A DNA stretch of 8,842 bases, taken from M0108 sp049654905. Its GTDB lineage: Bacteria; Pseudomonadota; Gammaproteobacteria; Chromatiales; Chromatiaceae. Of this stretch, positions 1-6,192 are shown one piece after another; within the stretch, counting starts at the first letter, position 1; every line of letters starts with the position of its first letter. Made by a program: the position numbers and the translations under genes. Location of the stretch: assembly GCA_049654905.1 (NCBI GenBank), contig JBASIS010000240.1:1-8842 (forward strand). Direction: 5' to 3'. Below the pieces are notes generated by a model. It worked only from the letters and a program-made list of their open reading frames with translations, made no database searches and was not told the origin of the DNA.

Positions 1-716
1 GGCACCGCCCCCTCCGCCATCTGCATCTCGACCTCCTCCGTCGTCATGCCGCCGGGGGCGTCATCGCGGCCATCGCTCAGGATCACCAGGGCGCGCCGCG
101 AGGGCAGGTCGGCACCCTGTTGTCGCCCCAGGATCAGGCCCTGGGCCAAGGCCTGATGCAGGGCGGTGCGGTCGTCCGTGGGCTTCAGGCCGTCGAGGGC
201 GGCGGTCAGAGCCGCCCGGTCCGCCGTCGGCGCCACCAGGGTGCGGACCTGATTGCCAAAGGTCAGGATAGCCGCCCGGTCCGGGTCCTCCAGGGCGGCG
301 ATCCAATCCCGCAGCGCCTGGCGAATGCGCTCGAACTGGGCCTTATCCAGGGAGCGCGACAGATCGACCAGCAAGACGTAAAGCACCCCTTCGCCCGTCG
401 TGGCAAAGGGCGTGGCCGAGGCCACCTCCGCCACCTGGGTGCCCAGGGTCGCGCGCGCCTGGCCCAGGGCCTCCGCCGCCACCGGCGCCCCGGATTCGTC
501 GCGCACCGCCACATAGGCCGTGACCTCGGTCCCCCGCGCCAGCGCCTGGGTAATCCGGAGGCTCGCCGGCGCCTCCGCCAGGGCGCCGCCCGTGACCAGA
601 CTAGCCAGCAGCGCCAGCGGCAGGACCCGGGCCAGACGGGAACGTCCGGCACAGGCGTCGGGCGACCACCTGCGGCGGCGCGGTGTCATCAGGCCCCCAG
701 CAGGAGGGGCCATCAT
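1..716 (-). CDS. Exported VWA-domain protein, 3' end cut by window edge
   Basis: The protein runs off the left edge, so only about the first 238 residues are present. The N-terminus has an arginine-rich n-region followed by a hydrophobic stretch (LARVLPLALLASLVTGGALA), which looks like a Sec signal peptide. After about 70 residues comes a von Willebrand factor A domain: strand VLYVLLVDLSRS carries the MIDAS DxSxS motif, RTALHQAL supplies the MIDAS threonine, and VILSDGRDD supplies the third metal-site aspartate. The metal site therefore looks intact. I chose ATG 716 because GGAGGAG lies 5 bases upstream and the ATG overlaps the stop of the FHA gene (ATGA); ATG 713 and ATG 686 are alternatives. 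VWA domains bind protein partners through a metal ion. The ligand is unknown, and periplasmic or membrane-tethered placement is inferred from the signal peptide. A C-terminal membrane anchor could lie outside the window. Confidence 0.88.
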   Translation of the reverse strand, partial: MMAPPAGGLMTPRRRRWSPDACAGRSRLARVLPLALLASLVTGGALAEAPASLRITQALARGTEVTAYVAVRDESGAPVAAEALGQARATLGTQVAEVASATPFATTGEGVLYVLLVDLSRSLDKAQFERIRQALRDWIAALEDPDRAAILTFGNQVRTLVAPTADRAALTAALDGLKPTDDRTALHQALAQGLILGRQQGADLPSRRALVILSDGRDDAPGGMTTEEVEMQMAEGAV

Positions 717-1300
717 GCCTGCTCCTCCACCGGCCAGGTGAAGCGCTCGCCGCAGAAGGGGATGAAGAGCAGCACCGTCTCCCCCAGCTCAATGCGATCG
801 TAGGGCGCCACTTCGACCGGGGTCAGCACCTCCTCGTCGTTCAGATAGACCAGCCCCCGGCTATCCCCAGGGGCCAGGCGAAAATTGTGTTTCTTGGGGT
901 TGTAGCTGATAACGGCATGATTGTCGCGGCTGATGGTGGCATCGCCGGTGATGGCGACATCCATATTGGGCGCGCGGCCGATGAAGTTGCGCTCGCTGTG
1001 CAGGCGATAGTCCCGCCCGCGCTCCGGCCCCTGGACGCACACCAGCCAGCCCACCACGGGATCGACCCCGCCCAGGCGCTTGGCCCAGATATGACGCGTC
1101 GCCCCCGGGTCAGGCCCCAGCCCCGGCGCGGGAGGCGTGCCTGCCGCGCGGGTATGCCCGGTATCGCCGCCCGGACGGTCACGGGTCTCCCCACCCAGGG
1201 GGCGGGTAGGGCGCAGGTCCAGGCCCACGCCACAGAAGGGGCAGTTGGAGTGTTCCTCGTCGTTATAGAAGTGACCGTTGCCGCAAGACACCATGCTCAT
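713..1300 (-). CDS. Zinc-ribbon and FHA-domain protein
   Basis: A soluble protein of about 195 residues with no signal peptide or membrane segment. The N-terminus has a CxxxH (C6, H10) and CPFC (C20, C23) pattern that should bind zinc. A proline/glycine-rich linker follows (about residues 25-75), then an FHA domain over roughly residues 95-190. FHA landmarks are the IGR turn, the SRDNHAVI segment (the SRxxH element, slightly expanded) and the asparagine in YLNDEEV. FHA domains bind phosphothreonine, so the likely role is docking to a substrate of the neighbouring kinase. ATG 1300 is preferred because AAAGGGAG lies 9 bases upstream. A longer reading would need a TTG at 1342, and ATG 1294 is also possible. 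The stop overlaps the VWA start by 4 bases (ATGA). The phosphorylated partner cannot be read from the sequence. Confidence 0.88.
   Translation of the reverse strand: MSMVSCGNGHFYNDEEHSNCPFCGVGLDLRPTRPLGGETRDRPGGDTGHTRAAGTPPAPGLGPDPGATRHIWAKRLGGVDPVVGWLVCVQGPERGRDYRLHSERNFIGRAPNMDVAITGDATISRDNHAVISYNPKKHNFRLAPGDSRGLVYLNDEEVLTPVEVAPYDRIELGETVLLFIPFCGERFTWPVEEQA
722..728 (-). promoter_or_regulatory. Shine-Dalgarno deciding the VWA gene start
   Basis: GGAGGAG sits 5 bases before ATG 716, inside the last codons of the FHA gene. It favours ATG 716 over the internal ATG 686 and implies translational coupling to the upstream gene. Confidence 0.6.
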
Positions 1301-1309
1301 CGTCCTGAT

Positions 1310-1317
1310 CTCCCTTT
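1310..1317 (-). promoter_or_regulatory. Shine-Dalgarno for the zinc-ribbon FHA gene
   Basis: AAAGGGAG lies 9 bases before ATG 1300. It argues against the upstream TTG at 1342, which would extend the protein by 14 residues ahead of the zinc ribbon. Confidence 0.5.
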
Positions 1318-1318
1318 G

Positions 1319-1351
1319 AAAAATTGCCGCCGAAGCCGTCAAAAAATTGCC
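1319..1351 (-). repeat. Pair of GGCAATTTTT direct repeats, 23-base period
   Basis: On the minus strand GGCAATTTTT occurs at 1351-1342 and again at 1328-1319, exactly 23 bases apart (about two helical turns). The pair lies in the 69-base space before the zinc-ribbon FHA gene, the longest gap in the left half of the operon. It is AT-rich against a GC-rich background. A TTGACG overlaps the end of the first copy, but I see no convincing -10 hexamer at the right distance. It could be a protein-binding site or chance. Confidence 0.4.
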
Positions 1352-1369
1352 TGTCTGTCCAGTCCCCCG

Positions 1370-2107
1370 TCAGGGCACTAGCCCTACCCGGCCATTTTCA
1401 TCCACCCGAATGGTAGCGATACGCTCCCGCTGGCCGAGTTCGGAGAGACTGACTTCGCTGAAGACCGCGCTCCCGTCCCGGTGGAAGACCCGCCCCTTGA
1501 CCACCACGGGTTTGCGCCGGTCCCGAATCCCATAGAGTTGCACCTCGACCCGGTAATCCCCCGCCGGGGCATCGCGGATCTCCCAGACCTCGTTGCCGGG
1601 GCCGACGATATTATCCTCGCTCAGCTCGCCCGGCCGGCCCGGGATGATCTTGTGCCGGTTCCACCAGAACTCGGCCCCACTCGGGTCCGTCAGGTGCAGG
1701 TCCACGTCGTCATGGGTGTCCCAACGGACATAAAGGACCAGAAAGGTGTTGGCCAGTTGCCGCGCCAGACCCTCGGCCCGCGCCTCTTGGCGTTGCGCCT
1801 CGGCCTGGGCTTGGCTGGCCTGGGTTTGCGCCGCCTGGGCCGCCGCTTCTGCCGCCGCCCGCACGGCCTGGGCCTGGCTGATCTGGGCTTGCGCCGCCTC
1901 GGCCGCACTTTCCGCCGCTGCCCGTTGGGCCTGGGCCTCGGCGGCCGCCTGCCGCAATTCGGCAATAAGCGCATCCTGATTCACCGTCTCCTTGCCGTAA
2001 TAAGGCAGCAGGATGACCACCAGGATGAGAAAGGCCGCCATGGCCCCGGCGATGACATCCAGCATCGAGAGGCTGAGGGTGCTGATTTCGCGGTGGCGGG
2101 GCCTCAT
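1370..2107 (-). CDS. Membrane-anchored coiled-coil protein with DUF2135-like domain
   Basis: 245 residues in three parts. (1) A single N-terminal transmembrane segment at about residues 15-37, after a basic cytoplasmic start (MRPRHRE) and containing an aspartate at its entry (SLSMLDVIAG), reminiscent of TolR/MotB-type anchors. (2) An alanine/glutamine-rich coiled coil at about residues 42-120, built partly from a 21-residue tandem repeat. (3) A C-terminal beta domain at about residues 122-215 starting YVRWDTHDDVDLHLTDPSG and including AGDYRVEVQLYG. This matches the style of DUF2135/YfaP-like domains, which are often found with VWA proteins. The topology implied is N-in with the beta domain in the periplasm. 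ATG 2107 overlaps the PP2C stop (ATGA). The function is unknown; a periplasmic sensor or scaffold beside the exported VWA protein is an inference. The ExbD/TolR resemblance is limited to the membrane segment. Confidence 0.88.
   Translation of the reverse strand: MRPRHREISTLSLSMLDVIAGAMAAFLILVVILLPYYGKETVNQDALIAELRQAAAEAQAQRAAAESAAEAAQAQISQAQAVRAAAEAAAQAAQTQASQAQAEAQRQEARAEGLARQLANTFLVLYVRWDTHDDVDLHLTDPSGAEFWWNRHKIIPGRPGELSEDNIVGPGNEVWEIRDAPAGDYRVEVQLYGIRDRRKPVVVKGRVFHRDGSAVFSEVSLSELGQRERIATIRVDENGRVGLVP
1803..1928 (-). repeat. Two tandem 63-base units encoding a 21-residue coiled-coil repeat
   Basis: Units 1866-1928 and 1803-1865 are adjacent and strongly similar. They encode AQAQRAAAESAAEAAQ... 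and AQAVRAAAEAAAQAAQ..., each 21 residues (three heptads). A divergent third start (AQAEAQRQ) follows. The unit length is a multiple of both 3 and 7, so gain or loss would change coiled-coil length without breaking frame or heptad register. Confidence 0.75.
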
Positions 2108-2844
2108 GGCGCTACCGGCGCCTCAACCAGGATCGCCAGGGCGGTGTAGTTGTCCTGTCCCGGCTTGGCCTTGCGGCGCAGGCCGAGTTCCATCCGCTCC
2201 AGCCAGTCAGCGGCATCCACCGCTTTGGCCAGGGCGACCTCCATCTCGCCCTCCGTCACCGCTTCCCAGAGGCCGTCGCTACATAACAGGAAGGCATCGC
2301 CCGCCTGAAGTTCGAGGGGCGCCGGGGCCAGGGTTAAGCGTGGCGGTTGGCCATCGCCCACGGCGCGCAGCAGGCGGTTACGATCCGGGTGGTCGCGCAC
2401 CGCCGCGGGCGCCAGTTCCCCGGCGCGCACCAGGGCCTGGGGGACGCTGTGATCCTCGGTCTGGAAGCGCACGCGCCCGTCGCGCAGCAGGTAGAGGCGG
2501 CTATCCCCCACATGAGCCCAGAGGGCTCGCGTCCCATCACTGGCCAGGACCACCAGGGTGGTGCGCATCCCGCTCAGGCCGGGGTCCTCGGTTTGCCGGC
2601 CATGAATGGCCGCCGCCGCTGCCTCCAGTCCCTGGGTCAGAGCCGCCGCCGTCAGGGGCGCGGCCGGGTCCCAGGCGGCGAGCAGGGCCTCCACCGCCAG
2701 CCGCGCGGCCACCTCGCCGCCGCCGTGTCCGCCCAGACCATCCGCCACCACCCACAAGCCCTCGCGGTAGCCGCAGGCATCCTCATTATTGGTCCGCGCC
2801 CCGGTGCGGCTGAGGAGGGCGGTAGCGAAGCGCAAGGCCGTCAT
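2104..2844 (-). CDS. PP2C-family Ser/Thr protein phosphatase
   Basis: 246 residues, the usual length of a stand-alone bacterial PP2C catalytic domain. No signal peptide or membrane segment is seen, so it should act in the cytoplasm and remove phosphate from Ser/Thr residues using a two-metal centre. Visible motifs: RTNNEDA (E21, D22), VVADGLGGHGGG (D35, G36), VGDSRLYLLRDG, TEDHS, HPDRNRLLRAVG, LLCSDGLWE (D190) and QDNYTALAI (D231, N232). All metal ligands expected for the family are present. ATG 2844 is set by GAGGTGA 7 bases upstream and overlaps the protease-FHA stop (ATGA). The stop in turn overlaps the next gene. Placed between the kinase/protease-FHA and the second FHA protein, it is the natural counter-enzyme of the kinases in this window; that pairing is inferred from position. 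Confidence 0.95.
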   Translation of the reverse strand: MTALRFATALLSRTGARTNNEDACGYREGLWVVADGLGGHGGGEVAARLAVEALLAAWDPAAPLTAAALTQGLEAAAAAIHGRQTEDPGLSGMRTTLVVLASDGTRALWAHVGDSRLYLLRDGRVRFQTEDHSVPQALVRAGELAPAAVRDHPDRNRLLRAVGDGQPPRLTLAPAPLELQAGDAFLLCSDGLWEAVTEGEMEVALAKAVDAADWLERMELGLRRKAKPGQDNYTALAILVEAPVAP

Positions 2845-4223
2845 TGATAATTCACCTCGAAGCTGACCGCCGGGGTGGCGAGATAAAAGCGCGCCCCCGG
2901 CGCCAGGGGCTGGGCCTGGCCGGCCGGGGCGCGGATCGCTTTACCCCGACCGGTGAGCAGAAAGACGCCATTGGTGGACCAGCAGTCCTCCACATAAAAG
3001 CCCCCCTGGTCGGGGTCATGCCCCACCAGGGCGTGGCGCTGGCTGATACGGGCTTGATCGGCGGGCATCACCAGTTGCGCCAGGGCGGGATCGCGGCCAA
3101 TGGCCACGGCCGCCGCTGGCAGGGGAATGGTCTGTCCGGCGTAGGGGCCGGCAATGCCCAGCAGCACGGGGAGACGGGACGCCATGGGTGCCTGGCGTTG
3201 TGGTGCCGAAGGTGTGGTGGCCGGATGCCCCCGTGACCCCAGCCGGGTCAGGCTCTCCCGAACCCGTGCCCGTCCCGTTGCCGTAACCAGCAGCACCGTC
3301 AAGCCCAGGATCAGCAGCAATAGCATCCCCAGGCTGGCCATCAACGCCGGCTCCCGTTGCCACCAACGTTCCAGTGCCCAGAGGCGGGCCTGGCTGACCG
3401 CGTAAGGGATACCGGCCCGGACCAGCAAAGGCAATAAGGCGTCGCTGGCCACCGCCCAGCCCAGTCCCTCGCCCTGCACGACGCGTTGCATGGCGAAGTC
3501 TCCTGCCGCATTCAGTGCCGCCACGGCGGCCAGGGATTTCAGCGTGACGATCCCCACCACCCGGCCGGCCTCGTCGAAGAGCGGGCCCCCGGAACTGCCC
3601 GGATTGATGGCCGCGCTCGCCTGGATCAGGGGTCGATCCTGGCCGGGGGCCGCGGGGAGTAGCCGCCCGACCACGCCTTGCGTCAGCGTCGAGGCACTCA
3701 GCGCCGCCTGGCCCCCCATCTGATCCGCATCGCTCGGAAAGCCGACCGCCATCACCGGATCGCCCTGGCGCAGGGTCGCCAGGGTAGCGAAACGGACCCC
3801 GGGCCGGTCCAGGCGCTGCGCCAGCGTGAGTATCGCCAGATCCTGGGTTTCGTCGCGTTCGCGCACCACCGCCGCTACCTTGTCCCGGGTATCGGCGTTC
3901 AGCAGGACCAGGGCCTCACCGCCCTCCTGGGTACAGGCGACCAAGTGCCAATTAGTAACCAGATGGGAACCGCCGTCGATGACAATGCCGGAACCGGTTT
4001 GCGGGTCGCCCGTGGTGGGCAGGCACAAGACCCGGGCCGTGACGGCGTTCATGGCGTCGGCGCGGCCATCCGCGCTGGCCCAGAGGGGTAGCCAAAAGAG
4101 GAGGAAGGCCAGGATTGATGATCCGCACATCATGATGCAACCCGAGACGGCGCCAGCCCCGGCGGCTTTGATAGGCGATGGGTGCGGCAAGCTCGCCAAG
4201 TGCCGCTGCGCGGCCAAAGTCAC
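2841..4223 (-). CDS. Membrane-anchored trypsin-like protease with C-terminal FHA domain
   Basis: 460 residues from GTG 4223. A hydrophobic segment at about residues 34-51 is a signal anchor or signal peptide. A chymotrypsin-fold protease domain follows (about 55-275), with the triad visible as TNWHLV (H93), TQDLAIL (D128) and NPGSSGGPL (S211). A second transmembrane segment spans about 293-313, and an FHA domain covers about 355-457 (IGRDP; SQRHA; N418 in STNGVF). The protease domain should face the periplasm and the FHA domain the cytoplasm, so one polypeptide links phosphothreonine recognition to proteolysis across the membrane. I see no PDZ domain, unlike DegP. The start is uncertain: GTG 4223 overlaps the stop before it (GTGA), matching the coupling style of this operon, but the ribosome site is weak. 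ATG 4133 or 4130 would begin immediately before the hydrophobic segment. The protease substrate is unknown. Confidence 0.9.
   Translation of the reverse strand: MTLAAQRHLASLPHPSPIKAAGAGAVSGCIMMCGSSILAFLLFWLPLWASADGRADAMNAVTARVLCLPTTGDPQTGSGIVIDGGSHLVTNWHLVACTQEGGEALVLLNADTRDKVAAVVRERDETQDLAILTLAQRLDRPGVRFATLATLRQGDPVMAVGFPSDADQMGGQAALSASTLTQGVVGRLLPAAPGQDRPLIQASAAINPGSSGGPLFDEAGRVVGIVTLKSLAAVAALNAAGDFAMQRVVQGEGLGWAVASDALLPLLVRAGIPYAVSQARLWALERWWQREPALMASLGMLLLLILGLTVLLVTATGRARVRESLTRLGSRGHPATTPSAPQRQAPMASRLPVLLGIAGPYAGQTIPLPAAAVAIGRDPALAQLVMPADQARISQRHALVGHDPDQGGFYVEDCWSTNGVFLLTGRGKAIRAPAGQAQPLAPGARFYLATPAVSFEVNYQ
2852..2858 (-). promoter_or_regulatory. Shine-Dalgarno for PP2C inside the protease-FHA gene
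   Basis: GAGGTGA with a 7-base spacer to ATG 2844, lying within the last codons of the upstream gene. It is the best ribosome site in the left half of the operon and fixes the PP2C start. Confidence 0.6.
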
Positions 4224-4603
4224 TGTCCGCCGCGCACGAGCCGGACGTAGGCGGGGTTGCCCTCATAGCCGTCGTCCACGTAGCCAGCACCGAAGTGGAC
4301 GCTCTTTGCGTAGTAGGAGGTGAAAGCCTTGGGCGAGGACGACCAAAACCAACTCTTAGGCGTATTTGGAAAGGCCGCGCTCCAAATCGTAGGCGATAAG
4401 TAAGCGCCTTTGCACGTCTTTGGTGCTGTCTTCCAGTAGGCGGGTTCGCCAGAACTGCAATAGACCAGGCTAGCCAACTCGTCCTCCGTCGGCAGCCGCC
4501 AACCCACTGGCGCGATCCGCCGGGCCTCGTCCCACTTATATTGCTTGGCCTCTCCCGTACAGGTGGCGCCATTCCAGGTTTGTCCCAGGCTGCATCGGTG
4601 CCA
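4220..4603 (-). pseudogene. Lcl/DUF1566 C-terminal domain, cut off from the kinase by an in-frame TAA
   Basis: 127 codons remain open in exactly the kinase frame after the TAA at 4606-4604. They contain WHRCSLGQTWNGATC, then VGWRLPTEDELASLVYC, WFWSSSPKA and a terminal YVRLVRGG. This is the pattern of Lcl_C/DUF1566 domains, which are common at the ends of exported or membrane proteins. The first strand of the same domain (PYRFIDKDQDIVEDVRTKL) is encoded before the stop, so the stop falls inside the domain rather than at a boundary. No start codon with a ribosome site lies at the domain start. GTG 4507 could begin a 95-residue product but would lack the first third of the domain. The stop overlaps the protease GTG by 4 bases. 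I read it as the periplasmic sensor half of the kinase gene, interrupted by a nonsense change or a sequence error. Confidence 0.8.
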
Positions 4604-4606
4604 TTA
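4604..4606 (-). other. In-frame TAA interrupting the kinase-Lcl fusion
   Basis: The codons read CTG TAA TGG: KL, stop, WHRC. Frame is unchanged on both sides, and the Lcl domain pattern continues without a gap, so exactly one codon is affected. One-base changes to GAA, CAA, AAA, TCA, TTA, TAT or TAC would restore the fusion. TAA is not the selenocysteine codon, and the overlapping ATG (TAATG) opens only 22 codons. Confidence 0.85.
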
Positions 4607-6088
4607 CAGTTTGGTGCGGACGTCTTCAACGATATCCTGGTCCTTGTCTATAAACCGATAGGGTTCGTTCTGCGAAGTGCCATCGGCGGGGGCCCGTGGT
4701 GGTGCCTCTCCAGCCAGCGGGTGCGTCGGCTTGGTCGTTTCTGGCGAGGGCAGTAGCGTGGCCACAGCTAGGATGAACAGCCCACTTCCGACCACCAACA
4801 GCCGCAGTATATTAAGCAGTCTACTATCCATCGCATGAGACAGCCCCGCTTTGGTCTGGGTCACGGACACGGGCGTAGTGGCGGGATTGTCCTCATCGTC
4901 GGTTCTGGCCGCCTCCCCCTGTCCTCGACGATCAAGCCGGCTCTGGTTTCCAGGGGGAGGAACCGCCAACAGCCGCAGCGTGTTAAACAGTTCGTCATCC
5001 ATCGGCTGAGACAGCCTCGCTTTTGGCTGGGCGATGGGCGCGGACGTGGGGGCGGGAGTAACCGCATCCTTGGTTCTGGCCGCCTCTCTCGGCTGACCCG
5101 CTGGCTGCGGCGCGGCACCGGCGCCAGACCGCCAGGCCTGTTGCAACTCAGCCATGCTTTGAAAGCGCTGCCCAGCCTTGACCGCCAGGGCCTGGAGCAG
5201 GGTCGCCTCCTGGCCGGGCGTGATGGCAATCCCCAGCCGGGAGGGCGACACCAGGTCGTCGTTATCGAGCCGGTCCAGGGATTCCGGCGGGACCTGGCCG
5301 GTAATGGCGCGGTACAGGGTGGCGGCCAGGCCATAGACATCCGTCCAGGGGCCTTGCTTGCCTTTGGCGCGATACTGCTCTTCCGGAGAATAGCCCGGTT
5401 TGAGGATGACAGAGAGGGACCGACTGTGCTCGCCAGCGGCGAAACGGGCGGCGCCAAAGTCCAAAAGCTTGATACGCCCGTCCTGGGTCAGGTAGATATT
5501 GTCCGGCGCGATATCCCGATGGAGCAGACCCGCCTTGTGGACGGCGCGCAGGGCATCCGCGACCGGCATCAGCAACTTCAGGGCGGCATCGATCCCGATG
5601 CGACCGCCCGTTTGCTGGTCCAGATACTGCCGTAAAGTAATCCCTTCCACGTAATCCATGACACAGTAGCCGGTGCCATGAGCGCGGAAGAAGTTCTTGA
5701 CGGTGACGATGCCCGGATGCTGGTCGAAGTGAGCGAGGGTCCGGGCTTCTTCGAGGAAGCGGTCCAGGCCATAGGCGAATTGCTCGCCGGCTGGGCCAGA
5801 ATAGACGGCCAGGCTCACCCCATCCGGCGCCCGGCTGGCGCAATCGCGGGGCAGGTATTCCTTGATGGCCAGCCTTAAATGCAGATTGTCGTCCCAGGCC
5901 AGGTAGGTGATGCCGAAGCCGCCATGGCCCAGCACCCGCCCGATGCGGTAGCGGCCATCCAGCAACTGGCCCAGGGCCAGGGCGGGGGGCGGGTTGTCGT
6001 GCCCCGGCTGCCAGCCGCAATGCGGGCAGGGGGTGGCCCTGGTCGCGCCAAAGCAGTGGGGGCAGCGGGCGGTATCCGGGGCGTTCAT
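4604..6088 (-). CDS. Zinc-ribbon transmembrane Ser/Thr protein kinase, C-terminus truncated
   Basis: 494 residues from ATG 6088. A zinc ribbon comes first (C9, C12, C21, C24 in CPHC...CPHC), then a Hanks-type kinase domain at about 47-310: glycine loop LGHGGFGITYL, LAIK (K76), helix-C E114, LHRDIAPDN (D192, N197), LLDFG (D210) and the bacterial PGYSPEEQY element. The usual lysine after HRDI is alanine (A194). A proline-rich linker with a duplicated 40-residue block (335-374 and 392-431) leads to one transmembrane segment (about 430-446). A short periplasmic tail then runs into a stop inside an Lcl/DUF1566 domain; read through, the protein would have about 622 residues. The start rests on GAAGG 7 bases upstream; GTG 6106 is a weaker alternative. 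Likely role: phosphorylate Thr/Ser on partners read by the nearby FHA domains and reversed by the PP2C. Confidence 0.92.
   Translation of the reverse strand: MNAPDTARCPHCFGATRATPCPHCGWQPGHDNPPPALALGQLLDGRYRIGRVLGHGGFGITYLAWDDNLHLRLAIKEYLPRDCASRAPDGVSLAVYSGPAGEQFAYGLDRFLEEARTLAHFDQHPGIVTVKNFFRAHGTGYCVMDYVEGITLRQYLDQQTGGRIGIDAALKLLMPVADALRAVHKAGLLHRDIAPDNIYLTQDGRIKLLDFGAARFAAGEHSRSLSVILKPGYSPEEQYRAKGKQGPWTDVYGLAATLYRAITGQVPPESLDRLDNDDLVSPSRLGIAITPGQEATLLQALAVKAGQRFQSMAELQQAWRSGAGAAPQPAGQPREAARTKDAVTPAPTSAPIAQPKARLSQPMDDELFNTLRLLAVPPPGNQSRLDRRGQGEAARTDDEDNPATTPVSVTQTKAGLSHAMDSRLLNILRLLVVGSGLFILAVATLLPSPETTKPTHPLAGEAPPRAPADGTSQNEPYRFIDKDQDIVEDVRTKL
4796..5086 (-). repeat. Intragenic duplication in kinase linker, 171-base period
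   Basis: Blocks 4967-5086 and 4796-4915 are clearly similar and offset by exactly 171 bases (57 codons). Shared peptide features are EAART, a proline/threonine stretch, Q-K-A, LS and a final MDxxLxNxLRLL. The second copy continues into the transmembrane segment, while the first copy ends in a proline-rich loop. This looks like an in-frame tandem duplication that has since diverged, lengthening the tether between kinase domain and membrane. Confidence 0.75.
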
Positions 6089-6095
6089 GCGCTGG

Positions 6096-6100
6096 CCTTC
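6096..6100 (-). promoter_or_regulatory. Shine-Dalgarno for the kinase at ATG 6088
   Basis: GAAGG with a 7-base spacer supports ATG 6088 rather than the upstream GTG at 6106. Confidence 0.45.
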
Positions 6101-6122
6101 AGGCACGGGGGGATGGGGCGGG

Positions 6123-6144
6123 AATGTACCACAGCCACGGTGGC
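6123..6144 (-). promoter_or_regulatory. Possible extended -10 next to an 11-base palindrome
   Basis: On the minus strand TGGTACATT (6131-6123) resembles an extended -10 about 35 bases before ATG 6088. Directly upstream is the perfect palindrome GCCAC-n-GTGGC (6134-6144). No good -35 hexamer is visible. If real, this would give the kinase and left-half operon its own promoter and operator after the 253-base gap. Support is weak. Confidence 0.2.
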
Positions 6145-6192
6145 GGTGCTGGCAGGCTCTGGCCGGGGGTTGCTGCTATCCCGGTTGGTTGG

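Noticed and set aside
120..2847. Several long plus-strand open frames opposite the VWA, FHA, DUF2135-like and PP2C genes
   Set aside because: They are rich in Arg/Pro/Gly/Ala, contain no recognisable motif and lie opposite genes with clear domains. They are typical by-products of high GC.
4536..4604. Re-initiation at the ATG overlapping the TAA (TAATG) after the kinase
   Set aside because: That frame is out of register with the Lcl domain and stops after 22 codons.
4604..4606. Selenocysteine or other recoding of the stop
   Set aside because: The codon is TAA, not TGA, and I see no specific downstream structure to support readthrough.
5262..6020. 252-residue minus-strand frame inside the kinase gene
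   Set aside because: The composition is Arg/Pro-rich and the same bases encode intact kinase motifs in the other frame.
1..6088. Type VI secretion PpkA/PppA/Fha module
   Set aside because: The kinase, PP2C and FHA trio is similar, but no secretion structural gene is in the window and the protease, VWA and DUF2135-like genes do not belong to it.
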